Origin: Methylococcaceae bacterium
Lineage (GTDB): Bacteria > Pseudomonadota > Gammaproteobacteria > Methylococcales > Methylomonadaceae
Direction: 5' to 3'
Length of the DNA stretch: 8,004 nucleotides
NCBI GenBank assembly: GCA_947506075.1
Contig: CANNNN010000113.1
Location: 1 to 8,004 of the forward strand
Shown here: positions 4,659-8,004 of the stretch, one piece after another
Numbering within the stretch: position 1 is the first letter of the stretch
Layout: the number at the start of each line of letters is the position of its first letter
Translations under genes and position numbers: made by a program
The notes under the pieces: model-generated
Seen by the model: only the letters and a program-made list of their open reading frames with translations
What the model was told of the DNA's origin: nothing
Database searches by the model: none

Positions 4659-6404
4659 CACCCCCAGTTCTTTAACTGCGTCCTCAGTACGAAAAAACAC
4701 CTTGCCTGGCTTTAGTTGTTGCTGAAAATCGGTTTTTGCAAGTTTATCCATGACTGGACCTTTCGCTTCGGCAACATTCAGGGTTTTGCCTGAAGCTTGC
4801 AATCCGTGGTTAAACTGTTCCAAGGCTTCCAGGGCGGTTGTATCGATATCACTGACTGAATTAAAAATAAGGACGACATGCTTGGTTTCGGGTTGTCGTC
4901 TTAATTCAGTACCTAGATAGCTCTCAATATAGTCAATATTGGCAAAGGTAATATTTTCATCGATCCTAACCAACAACAAATTCTGCCAGGTTTCTACCTT
5001 ATGGCGTTTAATATTCCTAAAATGTTCAGTTTCGGGTATGCGTCCGACCACAGCTATGTGGGGCTGGCTGGTTTTGCGTAAATGGCTGCCGATGGTCAAT
5101 ATAATCCCCAGGACTATACCTTCTTCAATGCCCAGGATTAAAACGGCTAATAAGGTGGCAAGTTCGGCAATGCCATCGCCGCGATCGTATCGCCAGGTGT
5201 GAGCTATGTGCTTTATCCTTACCAAGCGGAAGATCGACACTAAAATAATTGCAGCCAAGGCGGATTTGGGAATGTTGGTAAACCATGGGCTAACGAACAT
5301 CACGGCCAGACTGAGAATTGTCGCAGCAATCACCATAGCCATTTGGGTGCGTGCGCCCGCAGCAAAATTCACCATCGTACGGCTGAAGCCTCCCGCAACC
5401 GGCATTCCTCCAGAAACCGCCGCGACTATATTGGCCGCACCCAAGGCAATCAGTTCCTGATTGGCGATAATTTTTTCACCCCTGAGATTGGCGGTCACCT
5501 TAGCGATAGCGACACTTTCTACATAAGCAATTAACGCAATAAAGGCAGCGTCAGGCAGTAACAGTTTCGCTCGCTGCCAGCCGCTTGCTGAAAAAGCTTC
5601 GCCTATAAAATCAACACTGAGCGTCGGGAATCCCGAAGGCACACTACCGACTACTGCAACCTGCTGTTCGGTCAGATTGAAATAGCTGACGGCTACGGTT
5701 GCCAATATCACCGTTAATAACGGCCCACATTTACTAACTGCGGAGCTTAACGCTCGATTCACCTTCATGAACTTAAGGGTGGCGGTGAGCGGTTTGCCAA
5801 AAAAAAGCAATAAACCTAAGGCGGCGCTACTTAACAATGCCGTACTTGTTATCGTGCCAGAAAGATAATGGCTATAACACGCGACATCAACAGTGCAGGC
5901 CGGTGTTTTTAAGCCCGCCAGTTGGGGGAGTTGGCTGCCTATAATCAATAATGCCGCCCCGCTGGTGAAACCGGCCAGTACAGGATGGCTGATAAAACTA
6001 ACCAATCCCCCCATGCGCAAAACTGCCATCATGAACATGATTGCACCGCTTTCTGCAGACAGGAGTATGGCGCTTTGTACCGGATTCCCCAAGGCGCTAG
6101 CTTCAGGTGACATTAGCACGCTGGCAATCATAATCGCGGCAATAGAAACAGGCCCTATCGATAAGGTACGGCTAGTGCCCAGTAAGGCATACAGTAATGG
6201 CGGCAGAATACTGGCATATAAACCCAGCTGAGGTGGCAAACCTGCCAAGATCGCATAGGCGATTCCTTGTGGTACTAACAGGATAGCGGTAATGATACCC
6301 GCAAACAGGTCATCACTCATATCCTGACGTCTATAGGTTTTTAGCCAACCGCCAATAGGAAATAGCTGCGTTATTCGTGACTCGGTAAAGGTTGAATCAG
6401 TCAT
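4650..6404 (-). CDS. SulP-family anion transporter with C-terminal STAS domain
   Basis: A 584-residue inner-membrane protein of the SLC26/SulP family (usual length about 550-600). Substrate candidates are sulfate, related oxyanions or bicarbonate. Residues about 30-450 are a string of hydrophobic segments. The family signature is LLVPQGIAYAILAGLPPQLG (42-61) followed by LYA and SIGPVSIAA (82-90). A second conserved block is NQELIALGAANI (315-326) running to SGGMPVAGGFSRT (331-343). The cytoplasmic STAS domain covers about 455-575 with SDIDTTALEALE (518-529) at the usual helix. No ribosome site is obvious before the ATG; the start is kept because the family N-terminus fits. It lies between sqr (171 bases upstream) and the cydA remnant (36 bases downstream), all on one strand, which suggests sulfate export or sulfur-anion exchange linked to sulfide oxidation. 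That is inference; bicarbonate uptake cannot be excluded. Confidence 0.9.
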   Translation of the reverse strand: MTDSTFTESRITQLFPIGGWLKTYRRQDMSDDLFAGIITAILLVPQGIAYAILAGLPPQLGLYASILPPLLYALLGTSRTLSIGPVSIAAIMIASVLMSPEASALGNPVQSAILLSAESGAIMFMMAVLRMGGLVSFISHPVLAGFTSGAALLIIGSQLPQLAGLKTPACTVDVACYSHYLSGTITSTALLSSAALGLLLFFGKPLTATLKFMKVNRALSSAVSKCGPLLTVILATVAVSYFNLTEQQVAVVGSVPSGFPTLSVDFIGEAFSASGWQRAKLLLPDAAFIALIAYVESVAIAKVTANLRGEKIIANQELIALGAANIVAAVSGGMPVAGGFSRTMVNFAAGARTQMAMVIAATILSLAVMFVSPWFTNIPKSALAAIILVSIFRLVRIKHIAHTWRYDRGDGIAELATLLAVLILGIEEGIVLGIILTIGSHLRKTSQPHIAVVGRIPETEHFRNIKRHKVETWQNLLLVRIDENITFANIDYIESYLGTELRRQPETKHVVLIFNSVSDIDTTALEALEQFNHGLQASGKTLNVAEAKGPVMDKLAKTDFQQQLKPGKVFFRTEDAVKELGVHI

Positions 6405-6444
6405 TGTCGTTTTATGTGTTTTGATGATTGCGTAAGGTAAAGCT

Positions 6445-6467
6445 GGTCGGGACTTGGAACCCCGACC
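6445..6467. other. 7-bp stem-loop between sqr and sulP
   Basis: GGTCGGG (6445-6451) pairs perfectly with CCCGACC (6461-6467) around a 9-base loop. It is GC-rich but has no T-tract on either strand. On the minus strand it would sit in the sulP leader, about 40 bases before its start. It could be a leader hairpin or a processing site between the two genes. Confidence 0.4.
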
Positions 6468-6479
6468 GAAATATTTTAA

Positions 6480-6493
6480 GCGTTAGGCAACGC
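6480..6493 (-). terminator. Weak terminator-like hairpin after sqr
   Basis: GCGTT and AACGC form a 5-bp stem with a 4-base loop. Read on the minus strand it is followed by TTAAAATATTTC, a broken T-rich tail. It lies about 80 bases past the sqr stop. It may reduce read-through into sulP, but it is too short to be sure. Confidence 0.3.
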
Positions 6494-6575
6494 ACAAAAT
6501 TTGAATAACGAAATTGCAGGCCTCGTCACACCTCGTGCAGTGTGTAAAAAGCTTCCCTTCGCCCTGCTCCTTAAA

Positions 6576-7829
6576 TTACTCCTCTTTCGTAAAACGTTTG
6601 GCATAGCTTTCCAGATGAGGAATATCGATACGGTAGCCTTTAATCATTAAATGCCAGTACATCCAAGGAAACCCAGCGATTTTGCCTATCCACCAGATAA
6701 AAAGATTTTTTCTAGGATCTAAAAATGGGAAAGAAGGTGTTATCTTGCCGCCATAAGCAAACTCAGCCAGCATTACTGTGCTTAATGACGTTGTTAATGG
6801 ACAAGATCCATAGCCGTCATATTTTTCTTCAACAGACTTAGCGTTGATCAAATTGATAATATTATCAACCAGGATCGGTACCTGTTTTCTTACCGCCGCT
6901 GCGGTTTTGGCATTGGGGGTCGAAGTTGCATCACCCAGGCCAAAAATATTGGTAAATTTATTATGTTGCAAGGATAGATCATTGACATCCACCCAGCCCG
7001 CCGCGTTAGCCAGCGGACTTTTCTTGATAAAGTCCGGCGCACTTTGTGGCGGCGTGACATGGATCATATCAAAGGCTTTGCTTACCCGTTGCTTATTGCC
7101 ATCACTGTCGGTTGTTTCAAATGTGGCGATTTTAGCGGGACCATCAATGGAGACCAGATTGTGGTTGAAATTGGTAAGAATACCGTAGCCTGCCACCACC
7201 TTACCTAAAGCTTTAGCAAAAAAGGGGACACCAAATAACGCGGGTCCTGCATTGTAAAATTCAATAGTCATTTTATCCAGAATACCTTTTTTACGGAAGC
7301 GATCCGCCGCCAGATACATGATTTTTTGCGGTGCACCCGCACATTTAATCGGCATTGGTGGCTGCGTGAACAAAGCTGTACCGGCTTGCAGGTTTTTTAT
7401 ACACTCCCAGGTGTATTCCACTGTATCGGGAGAATAATTGCTGCAAACACCATTTTTATTTAGCGTTTCTTTCAAGCCTTCCACTTTATCCCAGTCCAGT
7501 TGCAAGCCCGGACAGACGACCAGATAGTCATAACTGAGGATGTCTCCCGAACGCAAAGTAATCGTGTTTTGATCAGGTTGAAACGTGTCAGCATAGTCTT
7601 TAATCCATTTAACGCTGGGATGAATTAAGTCGGCCTCATTACGAGTGGTTTGTTTCATCGTATAGGCGCCGCCGCCGATAATTGTGAAACCGGGTTGGTA
7701 ATAATGCTTTTCAGAAGGTTCGATGATAGCAATATCGATAGCAGCGTTTTGACGACGCATATTGTTGGCAACGGAAACGCCAGCTGCGCCGCCTCCGACG
7801 ATCAATAAGGTGTGGTGTTGGTTAGTCAT
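6576..7829 (-). CDS. sqr: Sulfide:quinone oxidoreductase, type II
   Basis: A 417-residue FAD-dependent, membrane-bound disulfide oxidoreductase that oxidises sulfide to sulfane sulfur and passes electrons to the quinone pool. The N-terminal nucleotide-binding motif is IVGGGAAGVSVA (10-21), with HYYQPGFT (42-49) as in type II enzymes. Of the Cys residues, Cys163 in IKCAGAPQKIMYL and Cys343 in YGSCPLTT match the two redox-active cysteines of human SQOR (Cys201 and Cys379), so the polysulfide-forming pair is present. The second flavin motif is NIFGLGDATSTPNAKTAAAV (294-313). The C-terminal aromatic stretch NLFIWWIGKIAGFPWMYWHL (375-394) is the likely membrane anchor. The start is supported by AGAGGA just upstream. 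It heads a same-strand set with sulP and the dead cydA. It looks fully functional. Confidence 0.93.
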   Translation of the reverse strand: MTNQHHTLLIVGGGAAGVSVANNMRRQNAAIDIAIIEPSEKHYYQPGFTIIGGGAYTMKQTTRNEADLIHPSVKWIKDYADTFQPDQNTITLRSGDILSYDYLVVCPGLQLDWDKVEGLKETLNKNGVCSNYSPDTVEYTWECIKNLQAGTALFTQPPMPIKCAGAPQKIMYLAADRFRKKGILDKMTIEFYNAGPALFGVPFFAKALGKVVAGYGILTNFNHNLVSIDGPAKIATFETTDSDGNKQRVSKAFDMIHVTPPQSAPDFIKKSPLANAAGWVDVNDLSLQHNKFTNIFGLGDATSTPNAKTAAAVRKQVPILVDNIINLINAKSVEEKYDGYGSCPLTTSLSTVMLAEFAYGGKITPSFPFLDPRKNLFIWWIGKIAGFPWMYWHLMIKGYRIDIPHLESYAKRFTKEE

Positions 7830-7833
7830 AAAT

Positions 7834-7839
7834 TCCTCT
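7834..7839 (-). promoter_or_regulatory. Shine-Dalgarno site of sqr
   Basis: On the minus strand AGAGGA is followed by TTT-rich sequence and the ATG at 7829, with 4 bases between AGGA and the start. It fixes the start codon. The AT-rich stretch further upstream (7855-7920) should carry the promoter, but I found no well-spaced -35/-10 pair. Confidence 0.55.
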
Positions 7840-7943
7840 CGCTTATGTGATTAATGGAAGATTTCGGTACATAATAAAAACACAATGTTTGTCATGTAGT
7901 TCTATCTTCTCTTTATTGGTAACCGTTCACCTACCCAATTATC

Positions 7944-8003
7944 TCAAGCAGCTATTTTGTCAGGCACTGTTGATTCTTCTTGATATAAAATTGAAGGCAC
8001 AGG
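7944..8003 (-). CDS. Possible C-terminal tail of an upstream gene cut by the right edge
   Basis: On the minus strand one frame is open from the window edge to a TGA at 7944 and reads PVPSILYQEESTVPDKIAA, a plausible protein tail. A gene ending here would lie about 115 bases before sqr and on the same strand. Twenty codons are far too few to be sure, and another frame is also nearly open here. No product can be named. Confidence 0.2.
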   Translation of the reverse strand, partial: PVPSILYQEESTVPDKIAA

Positions 8004-8004
8004 C

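Noticed and set aside
4939..6231. Several plus-strand open frames within the SulP gene
   Set aside because: All overlap a full-length transporter on the other strand; their compositions are what the antisense of membrane codons gives.
7855..7920. Promoter for sqr with a TATTAT -10 and ATGACA -35
   Set aside because: The spacer is only 13 bases, too short for a sigma-70 promoter, and no better pair was found.
1..8004. CRISPR array, tRNA, rRNA, phage or toxin-antitoxin genes
   Set aside because: Looked for and not seen: no regularly spaced repeats, no cloverleaf-like segment, and no such protein families.

Overview
The window reads as a chromosomal segment of a gammaproteobacterium. An aerobic methanotroph of the Methylococcales type is the best guess. 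The reasons are an OpcA-type protein and a sucrose-phosphatase/fructokinase pair laid out like the sucrose gene cluster known from methanotrophs, next to a type II sulfide:quinone oxidoreductase and a SulP transporter. The taxonomic guess is inference; no rRNA or marker gene is present.

Layout from the left: the 3' part of opcA (+, cut by the window edge) converges on a complete YheT-type alpha/beta hydrolase (-). A roughly 330-base non-coding stretch with a good stem-loop follows. Then comes the decayed N-terminal quarter of a sucrose-phosphate synthase gene (+). It carries three in-frame nonsense codons and at least two frameshifts, and has lost the rest of its length. Directly behind it are intact, translationally overlapping genes for sucrose-6-phosphate phosphatase (spp) and a PfkB fructokinase (fruK). 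A terminator-like hairpin overlaps the fruK stop. The other half of the window is all on the minus strand. Read in its own direction it is sqr, then a SulP/STAS anion transporter, then a wrecked cydA (cytochrome bd oxidase subunit I) with a good ribosome binding site, a large internal deletion and a nonsense codon, and finally a fragment of an IS200/IS605-type transposase abutting the broken cydA end.

There are two functional themes. The first is sucrose metabolism: the committing enzyme gene, sps, is dead here while the downstream spp and fruK stay open, and no amylosucrase gene follows. The second is sulfide and quinone-linked respiration: SQR feeds sulfide electrons into the quinone pool, SulP moves sulfate or a related anion, and a sulfide-tolerant bd oxidase once lay immediately downstream but has been destroyed, probably in connection with an IS element. 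The two apparent 'gene-free' gaps are therefore gene graveyards. I see no CRISPR array, tRNA, rRNA, phage gene or clearly novel system.
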